Source: an uncultured Acidobacteriota bacterium
GTDB lineage: Bacteria; Acidobacteriota; Blastocatellia; RBC074
Assembly: GCA_937967285.1 (NCBI GenBank)
Contig: CALBSU010000162.1
Location: 1 to 10,079 of the forward strand
Direction of reading: 5' to 3'
DNA: 10,079 nt
Shown: positions 1 to 6,280 of the stretch, piece by piece
Layout: each line of letters starts with the position of its first letter
Numbering within the stretch: the stretch's first letter is position 1
Translations under genes and position numbers: made by a program
Notes under the pieces: generated by a model
The model's input: only the letters and a program-made list of their open reading frames with translations
Database searches by the model: none
What the model was told of the DNA's origin: nothing

Positions 1-507
1 ATCGACCGCGAGACTTATCTGAGCCTCGGCCTGACCTATCCGGCGAAGGATTCGACCGGATCCCCGGGTTTGCTGCCGCGAATCGGCGGCGGAGTCCGCG
101 ATACGACGATCGCGACAGGCCAGTCGATCGGTAGCGCCGCCGGTAAGGTCAGGGACGGCGCGGTAACCGGCCTCGAGAAGACCTGGGACCTCGGCGAATC
201 GGCTGCCGGCAAGTCGAAAGAGGTTGCCTCGGAAGTCGGCGGCGCATCGGTCCGCGGCGCGAAAGGGCTCGGCAAGGGAGCTCAAAGGGCGAGCACCAGG
301 CTGATCGGCCGGAACGATGCCGAAGTCGGCACAGAGGTGCGGCGCCTGCTCGACAGCAGGCCGGAGACTGAAAGATGGGTCGCCGATGTCAGGGATGGAA
401 TGGTGACCGTCAAGGCGCCGGCCGGACACAAGGCGGATCTCGGCCAGGTGATCTCGGATATCAGAAAGATCGCCGGGGTTAAAACTGTCTTTGTCGTGAA
501 TCTGTGA
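1..507 (+). CDS. BON-domain protein, C-terminal part (5' truncated by window edge)
   Basis: The reading frame is open from base 1 and ends at TGA 505-507, giving 168 visible residues. The first in-frame start-like codon (TTG at 70) has no Shine-Dalgarno sequence, and coding-like sequence precedes it, so the real start is probably outside the window. The last ~60 residues (from about EVGTEVRRLL to VKTVFVVNL) look like a BON domain: an alpha helix, then a beta strand around a GMVTV segment, a helix with DLGQVISDIRKI, and a final strand VKTVFVV. BON domains are small lipid- or envelope-associated modules found in periplasmic proteins such as OsmY. The preceding ~90 residues are rich in Gly, Ala, Ser and Lys with spaced charges, resembling a flexible or weakly helical linker. 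No signal peptide can be judged because the N-terminus is missing. The exact function is unknown. Confidence 0.7.
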   Translation: MDRETYLSLGLTYPAKDSTGSPGLLPRIGGGVRDTTIATGQSIGSAAGKVRDGAVTGLEKTWDLGESAAGKSKEVASEVGGASVRGAKGLGKGAQRASTRLIGRNDAEVGTEVRRLLDSRPETERWVADVRDGMVTVKAPAGHKADLGQVISDIRKIAGVKTVFVVNL

Positions 508-511
508 TCGG

Positions 512-2254
512 TCAGACCTTGACCGGTTCTCGATTGGTGAGTGCGAATGGAATCAGGCCCTGCAGGCTGTTGACTTCGTCCTCGATCTTCTTCAGTTCCT
601 TGTCGATCTCAGTGCAGTTCTGGCCGATCTCCTGCAGCTTTTCGGAAGGAAGTTTGTCGACCTCGTCCAGTTTCAGGCTCAGCCTGTTCAGGCTCTCCTG
701 CCAGATCACGCTCTTGTCCTTGAGCGACGGCTTGTCGATCGCCTGCAGCTTCTTGGTGATTTCGGCGATCTTCTCACGGAGCTGGCCTATCTGGCCGTCC
801 TTCTGGTTCTGGTAGTCTTGCTGGAGCTGCATCTCGGCTTCAGCGTTTCGCGCTTCAGCCTGCTGTCTGAAGTAGTAACCCGCCAGCAACGCGGCTCCCA
901 GGCCGATGACAATCAGGCCGCCGATCAGAAGAATGTTGAATCCGGAAGGGCCGTTCTTCTTCCCGGGCTTGTCGTCAGATTTCTTCTCGACCGTCTCGGC
1001 CTTCTCCGTCTGAACGGCGGTCTGAACATCCGGCTCGTCATCGAGAGGCGATGTGTTCCTGTTGTCGATTGGCGAAGTGCTCTGAGACGGCTGTACTTTC
1101 GCGGTCACCTGCGGGTCATCATCGAAATCTTCCGCCGCGAAGACCGAGGTGATCGGTCCGCGTCGATCGGAGAGATCGTTGGTCCTGGCCGGTTCCTGAG
1201 TCTCGCGATTGAGTGATGCCGTGAACGGAGTATATTCGGCCGGCGGAGTTGGAAGAGGTTCGGTCGCCGAAAGTCCGCCGCCCAGCTGCCCGATCGGTAT
1301 CTCTTCGCTCTTCTCTCCGAGCGAATCGGTCCTGGCTCCGATACCCCAGTTGATCTCAGTCGGAGTGTCCGGTGAGCGAGCCAGTCTCGATGGTTCGACT
1401 ATTTCATCGCCCGGCAGAGGCAGCCCTGCGCCCGAGAATTGCGCCACGACAACCGTGATGTTGTCCTCGCCTCCGCGTTCGTTGGCCAGTCGGATCATGG
1501 CCGCGCAGGCCGACTTAAGATCCGCGGATTCGTGAACTATTCTGGCAATCTCGCTCTGGTTGATCTTTCCTGACAGGCCGTCACTGCACAGGATGAGAGT
1601 GTCCAGTTGGCACAGAGGGACGTGGTTGACCTCGACGTTGACGTTATTGTGCGCTCCCAGCGCCTGAAGGATGACGTTGCGATAGCTGTGCGTCTCGGCC
1701 TCTTCCTCAGTGATCTGACCGGCGTCGATCAGCTGCTGCACCAGCGACTGATCCTTGGTGATGCGGAAGATGGAGCCGTTTCTAAGCAGGTAGGCCCGGC
1801 TGTCGCCGACCTGAGCGAAGAAGATCCTGCTTCCGTTGACGGCAACTGCGGTAAACGTCGCCCCCAGCCCCTTGTGAGCCGGGTTGTTCTGGCTCTCGTC
1901 ATTGATCAGAAGGTTTGCTTCCTCGATCGACAGACGAAGCCGCTCAGGGAACGACATCTTGCTGTATACGTCATGCGCCTGAAGCTGGAGCATTCTGTCG
2001 CGCACGGTCTCAACCGCCATTCGCGATGCGACCTCGCCGGCCAGCGCGCCGCCCATGCCGTCCGAGACGGCCAGCAGAGACCCGTAGTAGCCCTGCGAAT
2101 AGGTCAGCAGATTCTGAGGTTCTTCATCGCTGGCTGTCCAGCTCTGGCCGGATGACAGGTCCAGTATCAGAAAATTGTCTTCGTTGCCACTGCGCACCAT
2201 GCCCACATCGGTCAGGGCATATAACGCTAGTGTTATGTCCGGGAGCTCAGCCAT
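512..2254 (-). CDS. PP2C-family Ser/Thr protein phosphatase with TM segment and C-terminal coiled coil
   Basis: Predicted Mn/Mg-dependent phosphoserine/phosphothreonine phosphatase of the bacterial PrpC/Stp type. Numbered from the ATG at 2254 (580 aa), the PP2C domain spans about 6-273. It shows TDVGMVRSGNEDNF with metal ligand D26, AVSDGMGG (D65-G66), GLGATFTAV, QVGDSRAYLL (D151), LCSDGLS (D225) and GGEDNITV (D264), so all usual metal-binding acids are present. A low-complexity Pro/Ser/Thr/Asp-rich linker (about 275-436) follows, ending in a Lys-rich KPGKKNG stretch. Then come one hydrophobic TM segment (about 438-461, FNILLIGGLIVIGLGAALLA) and a Glu/Lys/Leu/Gln-rich, probably coiled-coil tail (about 463-565). 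The topology should be cytoplasmic phosphatase, extracytoplasmic coil. A TTG two codons upstream (2260) is an alternative start; neither has a good Shine-Dalgarno. The gene lies 87 nt downstream of the cystathionine enzyme on the same strand and may be read from it. Confidence 0.93.
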   Translation of the reverse strand: MAELPDITLALYALTDVGMVRSGNEDNFLILDLSSGQSWTASDEEPQNLLTYSQGYYGSLLAVSDGMGGALAGEVASRMAVETVRDRMLQLQAHDVYSKMSFPERLRLSIEEANLLINDESQNNPAHKGLGATFTAVAVNGSRIFFAQVGDSRAYLLRNGSIFRITKDQSLVQQLIDAGQITEEEAETHSYRNVILQALGAHNNVNVEVNHVPLCQLDTLILCSDGLSGKINQSEIARIVHESADLKSACAAMIRLANERGGEDNITVVVAQFSGAGLPLPGDEIVEPSRLARSPDTPTEINWGIGARTDSLGEKSEEIPIGQLGGGLSATEPLPTPPAEYTPFTASLNRETQEPARTNDLSDRRGPITSVFAAEDFDDDPQVTAKVQPSQSTSPIDNRNTSPLDDEPDVQTAVQTEKAETVEKKSDDKPGKKNGPSGFNILLIGGLIVIGLGAALLAGYYFRQQAEARNAEAEMQLQQDYQNQKDGQIGQLREKIAEITKKLQAIDKPSLKDKSVIWQESLNRLSLKLDEVDKLPSEKLQEIGQNCTEIDKELKKIEDEVNSLQGLIPFALTNREPVKV

Positions 2255-2341
2255 ATCCAAACTTTATCATCTAAGTGATTTCTGAATCATCAGCAACAGC
2301 CAGCCTTGCAGGCCCGCCTGATTGAAAACTGCCCGCGGTGA

Positions 2342-3481
2342 TCACGCTTTATCCAGAGCGGCGTCCAGGTCCGCAATGATGTCCTCTGCGTCCTCGATCC
2401 CGACAGAGATGCGCACCAGTCCGTCGGTGATTCCGAGTCTGGTCCGCTGCTCCTCCGGAACTGATGCGTGCGTCATTGTAGCCGGATGTGAGATCAGCGT
2501 CTCCACCCCGCCGAGACTCTCTGCAAGAGCACACAGTCTGACATTATCCAATACTGAGCGCGCCGCCGCAAGAGAACCCGTTTCAAAGGCGATCATTCCT
2601 CCGAATCCGGAGAAGAGTTTTTTGGCCCTTTCGTGCTGGGGATGACCGGCCAGACCTGGATAGTATACCTTATGAACACGCGGATGTTCAGCGAGGAAAG
2701 CCGCTACCAGCCGGCCGTTTTCGTCATGCTGCTTCATCCTGACGGCGAGTGTCTTGATGCCGCGCAGAACGAGCCATGAATCGAGCGGAGAAATTATCGC
2801 TCCGACGGCGTTCTGCAGAAATGCGATTCGCTCGGAATCTTCCGGTCGTGCGGTCACGGCCACTCCTCCGACGCTGTCGCTGTGACCGTTGAGATATTTG
2901 GTCGTCGAATGGATGACGATGTCCGCGCCGTGTTCGATCGGCCGCAGAAAATAGGGGCTCATGAAGGTGTTGTCAACGGCCAGCCTGATATTCCCTGCGG
3001 CGGCGATCTTCGAGATGCCTTCCAGATCGGCGATCGCCATGATCGGATTGGTCGGCACCTCGATGAAGATCATCCGCGTTTCATCACGCAGAGCGCGTTC
3101 GACGTTGCCGGCATCGGTCGTGTCGACATAACTGAAGGTCAGTCCGAACTGAGTCAGTACACGCTCGAAGAGCCTGTAGGTGCCGCCGTAGGTGTTTTCG
3201 GAGACGATTACGTGGTCGCCGGCCTTGAGCAGTCTGAGCACGGTATCGATGGCCGACATGCCTGAGGCGAAACATCGTGCGGCGTGGCCGCCTTCGAGCG
3301 CGGCGATATTCTTTTCCAGCGCCTCGCGGGTCGGATTCTGTGTCCGTGCGTATTCGTATCCCTTGTGGCTCCCGAGAGCATCCTGAACATAGGTGGATGT
3401 CTGGTAGATGGGGATCGTTACCGCACCGGTGACAGGGTCAGGCTCCTGCCCCGCGTGGATCGCTTTTGTCGCAAAACTCAT
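2342..3481 (-). CDS. Cystathionine gamma-synthase / gamma-lyase family PLP enzyme
   Basis: PLP-dependent trans-sulfuration enzyme of fold type I, 379 aa from the ATG at 3481, the usual length for MetB/MccB (about 380). Visible motifs: YEYARTQNPTREALE (Tyr and Arg contacting the PLP phosphate of the neighbouring subunit), FASGMSA at about 71-77, AVDNTFMSPY at 168-177, HSTTKYLNGHSD with the PLP lysine K195, and ESLGGVETLISHPATMTH followed by GITDGLVRISVGIED. It would make cystathionine from an activated homoserine and cysteine (MetB), or split cystathionine to cysteine (MccB/CTH). The motifs do not separate these, so no symbol is given. The frame stays open to 3595, but the extra 38 residues are unlike the family, and homology begins at MSFATKAIHAG. 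The ribosome-binding site is weak. Methionine or cysteine metabolism is certain at family level; substrate preference is not. Confidence 0.95.
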   Translation of the reverse strand: MSFATKAIHAGQEPDPVTGAVTIPIYQTSTYVQDALGSHKGYEYARTQNPTREALEKNIAALEGGHAARCFASGMSAIDTVLRLLKAGDHVIVSENTYGGTYRLFERVLTQFGLTFSYVDTTDAGNVERALRDETRMIFIEVPTNPIMAIADLEGISKIAAAGNIRLAVDNTFMSPYFLRPIEHGADIVIHSTTKYLNGHSDSVGGVAVTARPEDSERIAFLQNAVGAIISPLDSWLVLRGIKTLAVRMKQHDENGRLVAAFLAEHPRVHKVYYPGLAGHPQHERAKKLFSGFGGMIAFETGSLAAARSVLDNVRLCALAESLGGVETLISHPATMTHASVPEEQRTRLGITDGLVRISVGIEDAEDIIADLDAALDKA

Positions 3482-3539
3482 ATCTTTATTAATGCAATTG
3501 CAGAATAAACGTATCTCCCTGCAAAAACCGACACATCGC

Positions 3540-3606
3540 CACGGAGTCGATCCGTGACGTGCCTCGACTGACCGCATAAAACAGCCTTCCGTCAATCGAG
3601 TGACGG
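3540..3606 (-). promoter_or_regulatory. Possible structured leader of the cystathionine gene
   Basis: Two inverted repeats lie upstream of the ATG at 3481. CCGTCA (3589-3594) pairs with TGACGG (3601-3606) across a 6-nt loop. CACGGA (3540-3545) pairs with TCCGTG (3551-3556) across a 5-nt loop. AGTCGA (3545-3550) can instead pair with TCGACT (3564-3569), which excludes the second hairpin. Mutually exclusive stems are typical of attenuators and riboswitches, but no known SAM or SAH riboswitch consensus is recognised and no terminator U-tract follows. Short dyads can occur by chance, so the call is tentative. Confidence 0.25.
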
Positions 3607-3662
3607 TCGGATAAGTCGTATTTTCCCCGATCCTTAACTCAATGTCTATCAGTTTTTTAATT

Positions 3663-3676
3663 CCTCCGGCCGGAGG
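3663..3676. promoter_or_regulatory. 14-bp perfect palindrome in the kdsB / cystathionine divergent region
   Basis: CCTCCGGCCGGAGG is self-complementary and is flanked by T-rich (3653-3658) and TTTAAAAAG (3681-3689) stretches. Its right half begins a 10-bp near-repeat: GGCCGGAGGG at 3668-3677 and GGCCGGATGG at 3691-3700, each followed within 14 bp by TTAAAA. It lies 70 nt before kdsB, so an operator is possible. As a terminator it would be weak, because no clear U-tract directly follows on either strand. Confidence 0.3.
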
Positions 3677-3745
3677 GATCTTTAAAAAGTGGCCGGATGG
3701 CTTAAAATCCCGTTTTCGGACAATAGTGCCGGGTGAGGGAAGATT

Positions 3746-4540
3746 GTGGATATGAAAGATAATAAAGGAACCAGAACGGTGGCTGTGATACCGGCGAGGT
3801 ATGCTTCATCGCGCCTGCCGGGGAAACCGCTGCTCGAGATCGGCGGGCGGCCGATGATCCTGCACGTCGTGGCGCGTGCGCGGGCCGTCGAAGCGATCGA
3901 GCGGGTGATCGTGGCGACCGATGACGAGAGGGTTCTTCGCGCCGTGCTGGACGCGGGCGAAGAGGCCGTCATGACCTCGCCCGATCACAGCACCGGCACC
4001 GACCGCCTGGCTGAGGTTGCGGCCGGTCTCGATGCGGATCTGATCGTCAATGTTCAGGGGGATGAGCCGCTGATCGAACCGTCGACGATCGAGGCGGCGC
4101 TCGCCCCGGCGCTCGCCGACCCTGCGATCGTCATGAGCACGACGAGCGAGCCGATCGAATCGGCCGACGATGCAATCAATCCGAGCGTCGTCAAGGTGGT
4201 CGTCGATGCGTCCGGATTCGCGCTCTATTTCTCGCGGCATCCGATACCCTATCCGCGCGCCGCGGCCATCGAGCACGGCTCGGCCGAAGCGGCGCTCCGT
4301 GCTCGACCGGAATTGCTCAAACTGATGGCCAAGCACACGGGCCTCTACGTTTACCGGAGGGATTTTCTGCTCACCTACGCCGGGCTGCCTTCGACCCCGC
4401 TCGAAAAACTCGAGACGCTCGAACAGCTCCGCGCCCTCGAACATGGCTACCGGATCAGAGTCGTCCCGGTCTCGCACCGCTCGATCGGCGTCGATACGCC
4501 GGCCGATCTCGAAAGGGTCAGAAAGATGATCGAAGAGTGA
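3746..4540 (+). CDS. kdsB: 3-deoxy-manno-octulosonate cytidylyltransferase (CMP-Kdo synthetase)
   Basis: Activates Kdo: CTP + Kdo gives CMP-Kdo + PPi, in the cytoplasm, for the Kdo residues joined to lipid A in LPS inner core synthesis. From the GTG at 3746 the protein has 264 aa, close to the family length of about 250. It carries the N-terminal nucleotide-binding signature AVIPARYASSRLPGKPL (about 13-29), VIVATDDERV, MTSPDHSTGTDRLAE (76-90), the metal/substrate loop NVQGDEPLI (102-110), YFSRHPIPYPR (161-171), KHTGLYVYRRDFL, and PLEKLETLEQLRALEHG near the C-terminus. GAGGGA at 3735-3740 lies 5 nt before GTG 3746 and 11 nt before ATG 3752; GTG fits slightly better. No other LPS gene is adjacent. 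It converges on the HAD phosphatase gene with a 4-nt gap. Confidence 0.97.
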   Translation: MDMKDNKGTRTVAVIPARYASSRLPGKPLLEIGGRPMILHVVARARAVEAIERVIVATDDERVLRAVLDAGEEAVMTSPDHSTGTDRLAEVAAGLDADLIVNVQGDEPLIEPSTIEAALAPALADPAIVMSTTSEPIESADDAINPSVVKVVVDASGFALYFSRHPIPYPRAAAIEHGSAEAALRARPELLKLMAKHTGLYVYRRDFLLTYAGLPSTPLEKLETLEQLRALEHGYRIRVVPVSHRSIGVDTPADLERVRKMIEE

Positions 4541-4544
4541 TTGG

Positions 4545-5261
4545 TCAAAGGATCCGCAGCAGTTCGGCGGGACTGTCGATCAGGTAATCCGGGCCGGTGC
4601 TTTCGAGGTCGGGCCGCGGAAACGGGCCCCAGCTGACTGCCACGGTCGTCATCCCGGCCGCCCTGCCTGCGGCCACATCGTGGATGCTGTCGCCGACATA
4701 GAGCGTCCGCTCCGGCGCGTCGTTCATGGCCGCCGCCGCCTTGAGCAGCGGTTCCGGATGCGGCTTGTGGTTGGTCACGTCCTCGGCCCCGATCAGGCAG
4801 TCGAAATATCCGGCCATCGAGAAGAGGTTGAGGCCGCGCTCGACGCCGGCGCGGATCTTCGATGAGACCACGCCCAGCCGGTGTCCGTCGTCCTTCAGTT
4901 CCTCAAGCAGCGGCTCGATGCCGTCGAACTGTTCTATCATCTCGTCGTGCCAGCCCAGATTGTAGCCGCGATAGACCGGCAGAATCCTCCTGCACTCCGC
5001 TTCGATGTCCGGCGGCATATCCATCCTGCCCTCTGCGACAGACAGTTCGATCAGATCCCTGAAGGCCGTGTGGATCAGCATGCCGAAGGTTCGAATGTAG
5101 ATATCGTCGGAGAATGTGAATCCGAACAGCTCCTCCCACGTTGCGTGGAACGACCTGAGGATGAGCGGCGTGGTGTTGACCAGGGTTCCGTCGAAATCGA
5201 AGAGGATCAGCCGGCGACCGTTGCTGTGAGGAGCCTCGAGCGGCATGCGGTTGTTGTTCAA
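4545..5261 (-). CDS. HAD-superfamily hydrolase, phosphoglycolate-phosphatase/PpaX-like
   Basis: Mg-dependent HAD phosphohydrolase with an alpha-helical C1 cap, 238 aa. Motif I is LFDFDGTLV (nucleophile D22, acid/base D24). Motif II is GVVSSK (S133/S134). Motif III is the lysine in NHKPHPEP (K166). Motif IV is YVGDSIHDVAAGRAAG (D191, D195). The cap lies between about 35 and 100. This pattern is shared by Gph phosphoglycolate phosphatases, PpaX pyrophosphatase and beta-phosphoglucomutase-like enzymes; the cap sequence does not let me choose. The start is uncertain: TTG at 5261 gives the full frame, with a possible AAAGG 13 nt upstream, while ATG at 5246 still leaves the whole domain intact. It is convergent with kdsB and divergent from the deformylase, so it is probably a single-gene transcript. 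Confidence 0.92.
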   Translation of the reverse strand: MNNNRMPLEAPHSNGRRLILFDFDGTLVNTTPLILRSFHATWEELFGFTFSDDIYIRTFGMLIHTAFRDLIELSVAEGRMDMPPDIEAECRRILPVYRGYNLGWHDEMIEQFDGIEPLLEELKDDGHRLGVVSSKIRAGVERGLNLFSMAGYFDCLIGAEDVTNHKPHPEPLLKAAAAMNDAPERTLYVGDSIHDVAAGRAAGMTTVAVSWGPFPRPDLESTGPDYLIDSPAELLRIL

Positions 5262-5333
5262 GTCTGATAAACTACCTTTCAGGCGATTTAAAAGGCAATT
5301 TTACAGGATTTTTCATTAATTGGGAGAAATAAG

Positions 5334-5831
5334 ATGGCAGTCAGGGACATCCTGCTCCTCGGCAATCCGGGGCTGAGAATGAGATCGGAATCGGTGAAGG
5401 ACCCGCGCGAGGCTCGCGAGATCATTTCGGACCTCGCCTCGACTCTCGCCGACTTCCGCGACCGCAAGGGATTCGGGCGCGCCATCGCCGCACCTCAGAT
5501 CGGCCGCCACAGCCGGATCATCTTCGTCGATATGCACGACGGCAGTTTCGGCCCGGCTCCGCTCATCAATCCCGAGATCGTCGGCGCGAGCGATGAGAAG
5601 ATGGAACTCTGGGACGACTGCTTCTCGTTCCCTGACCTCATGGTCAGGGTCAAGAGGCACGCCGAGATAGATGTCAGTTTTATCGATACCGACGGGCGGG
5701 AACAGAAGATCACGGCGCGGGGCGATCTCTCGGAACTGCTCCAGCACGAGATCGACCATCTCGACGGCATCCTCGCCGTCGATCGCGCCATCGACCGCTT
5801 CAGCCTTGCTCTGCGCAGCGAGGTGATCTGA
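5334..5831 (+). CDS. Peptide deformylase family protein with variant motifs
   Basis: Peptide deformylases remove the N-formyl group from nascent proteins using a Cys/His/His-bound Fe or Zn. The 165-aa product (ATG 5334, GGAG at 5323-5326 seven nt upstream) has the family order. Motif 1 is GRAIAAPQIG (48-57), where GxGxAAxQ has Ala in place of the second Gly. Motif 2 is DDCFS (94-98) in place of EGCLS, keeping the metal ligand C96. Motif 3 is QHEIDHLDG with ligands H138 and H142 and catalytic E139. All metal ligands and the catalytic Glu are present, so a metalloenzyme is likely. The altered motif 2 means it could be a second, specialised or divergent copy rather than the essential Def. No fmt gene is next to it, unlike the common def-fmt pair. 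A 42-nt repeat array starts at its stop codon. Confidence 0.88.
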   Translation: MAVRDILLLGNPGLRMRSESVKDPREAREIISDLASTLADFRDRKGFGRAIAAPQIGRHSRIIFVDMHDGSFGPAPLINPEIVGASDEKMELWDDCFSFPDLMVRVKRHAEIDVSFIDTDGREQKITARGDLSELLQHEIDHLDGILAVDRAIDRFSLALRSEVI

Positions 5832-6053
5832 CATACGGAGCGCGACGGCCCGGCGTCGCTTTGGTAGCCCTGAAATATGGAGTGCGACGGCTTGGCGTCG
5901 CTTTGGTAGCCCTGAAATATGGAGTGCGACGGCCCGGCGTCGCTTTAGTAGCCCTGAAATATGGAGTGCGACGGCCCGACGTCGCTTTAGTAGTCCCATT
6001 AAATGAGTATCGGACTACAAAAGCGACGCCGGGCCGTCGCACTCCATATTTTT
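5831..6053. repeat. REP-like array: four 42-nt direct repeats plus one inverted copy
   Basis: Four tandem units with an exact 42-bp period: a diverged first unit at 5831-5870, then 5871-5912, 5913-5954 and 5955-5996. A fifth copy lies in reverse orientation at about 6012-6053. Each unit contains an 18-nt core, GCGACG-6 nt-CGTCGC, at 5842-5859, 5884-5901, 5926-5943, 5968-5985 and (inverted) 6023-6040, able to form a 6-bp hairpin. Each direct core follows GGAG (GGAGC or GGAGT) and is followed by CTTT and GTAG. The last direct and the inverted copy pair over 38 nt with 2 mismatches around a 15-nt loop. GTAG/GGAG next to an imperfect palindrome is typical of REP elements mobilised by RAYT transposases; no such transposase is present here. 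The array may also end or stabilise the deformylase mRNA. Confidence 0.85.
5959..6049. terminator. Large hairpin formed by inverted repeat copies after the deformylase gene
   Basis: Bases 5959-5996 and 6012-6049 are complementary at 36 of 38 positions with the 15-nt loop 5997-6011. T-rich sequence (ATATTTTTGA, 6046-6055) closes the right arm, so on the + strand the GC-rich stem is followed by a short U-run, which is compatible with a rho-independent stop. Whether it works as a terminator or is only a by-product of repeat insertion is unknown. Confidence 0.4.
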
Positions 6054-6152
6054 GATCAGGCTGATGTGAGCCGAAAAAAAATGGCGAGGACGCTCTAACG
6101 GAAAATCAGATGCCGATAGAACTCTAATTTGGCATCTGCGCTTCCGGATGTA

Positions 6153-6189
6153 TTGAACTTTCCCTGAATTATTCCTGAATCCACTGAAT
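6153..6189 (+). promoter_or_regulatory. Phased direct repeats, candidate binding site of a winged-helix regulator
   Basis: TTGAAC at 6153-6158 is followed by three copies of CTGAAT, at 6164-6169, 6175-6180 and 6184-6189. Starts are 11, 11 and 9 bp apart, about one DNA turn, so the repeats face the same side. OmpR/PhoB-type winged helices bind head-to-tail direct repeats of about 10-11 bp, and the gene downstream encodes such a domain. Autoregulation is inference. Confidence 0.4.
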
Positions 6190-6192
6190 TTT

Positions 6193-6215
6193 CGGTTAAT
6201 CCGGGTGGTTAACCG
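6193..6215. promoter_or_regulatory. Inverted repeat CGGTTAA / TTAACCG over the -35 region
   Basis: CGGTTAA (6193-6199) and TTAACCG (6209-6215) are perfect 7-bp inverted repeats with a 9-bp spacer, centred about 25 bp upstream of the TATAAT box. The position suits an operator for a dimeric regulator. The dyad type differs from the direct repeats just upstream, so a different protein may bind here. Confidence 0.35.
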
Positions 6216-6234
6216 TATCTAACTTGATTATAAT
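6206..6234 (+). promoter_or_regulatory. Predicted sigma70-type promoter of the winged-helix/TPR gene
   Basis: A perfect TATAAT lies at 6229-6234. Seventeen bases upstream is TGGTTA (6206-6211), a 3-of-6 match to TTGACA, so the -35 element is weak, as expected for an activated promoter. Transcription would start near 6241 and give a leader of about 140 nt before ATG 6380. Confidence 0.5.
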
Positions 6235-6280
6235 GTCGAGGTAATACAGCCTGAAAGGCCATAAACGGAGCAGGTATTCG

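Noticed and set aside
818..2274. Several plus-strand frames (818-1216, 1209-1535, 1607-2155, 1915-2274)
   Set aside because: All are antisense to the PP2C phosphatase gene, which is fully supported by motifs.
2261..2341. Small dyads between the cystathionine and phosphatase genes (such as TGATT-tctg-AATCA at 2276-2289 and a GC-rich CAGG/CCTG dyad near 2310-2322)
   Set aside because: Stems of 4-5 bp without a U-tract are within chance expectation and do not support a terminator call.
3482..3595. 38-residue N-terminal extension of the cystathionine enzyme
   Set aside because: The residues are unlike the family, which begins at MSFATKAIHAG, and the 379-aa length from ATG 3481 is normal.
3806..4477. 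Long minus-strand frame within kdsB
   Set aside because: Arg/Asp-rich shadow frame typical of GC-rich genes; kdsB on the other strand has all family motifs.
5262..5333. Promoters for the divergent HAD and deformylase genes
   Set aside because: The 72-nt AT-rich spacer must hold start signals, but no -35/-10 pair at proper spacing was convincing on either strand.
5316..5999. Minus-strand frame covering the deformylase and the repeats
   Set aside because: It lies antisense to a recognised deformylase and its N-terminal part is only translated repeat.
5831..6053. CRISPR-like array
   Set aside because: The 42-nt units are contiguous, so there are no unique spacers; one copy is inverted and no cas gene is present.
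5800..6055. Short open frames on both strands giving repeated KATPGRRTPYF-type or VALKYGVRRPG-type peptides
   Set aside because: They arise because 42 is a multiple of three, so a tandem repeat without stops reads open; there is no Shine-Dalgarno and no recognisable protein.
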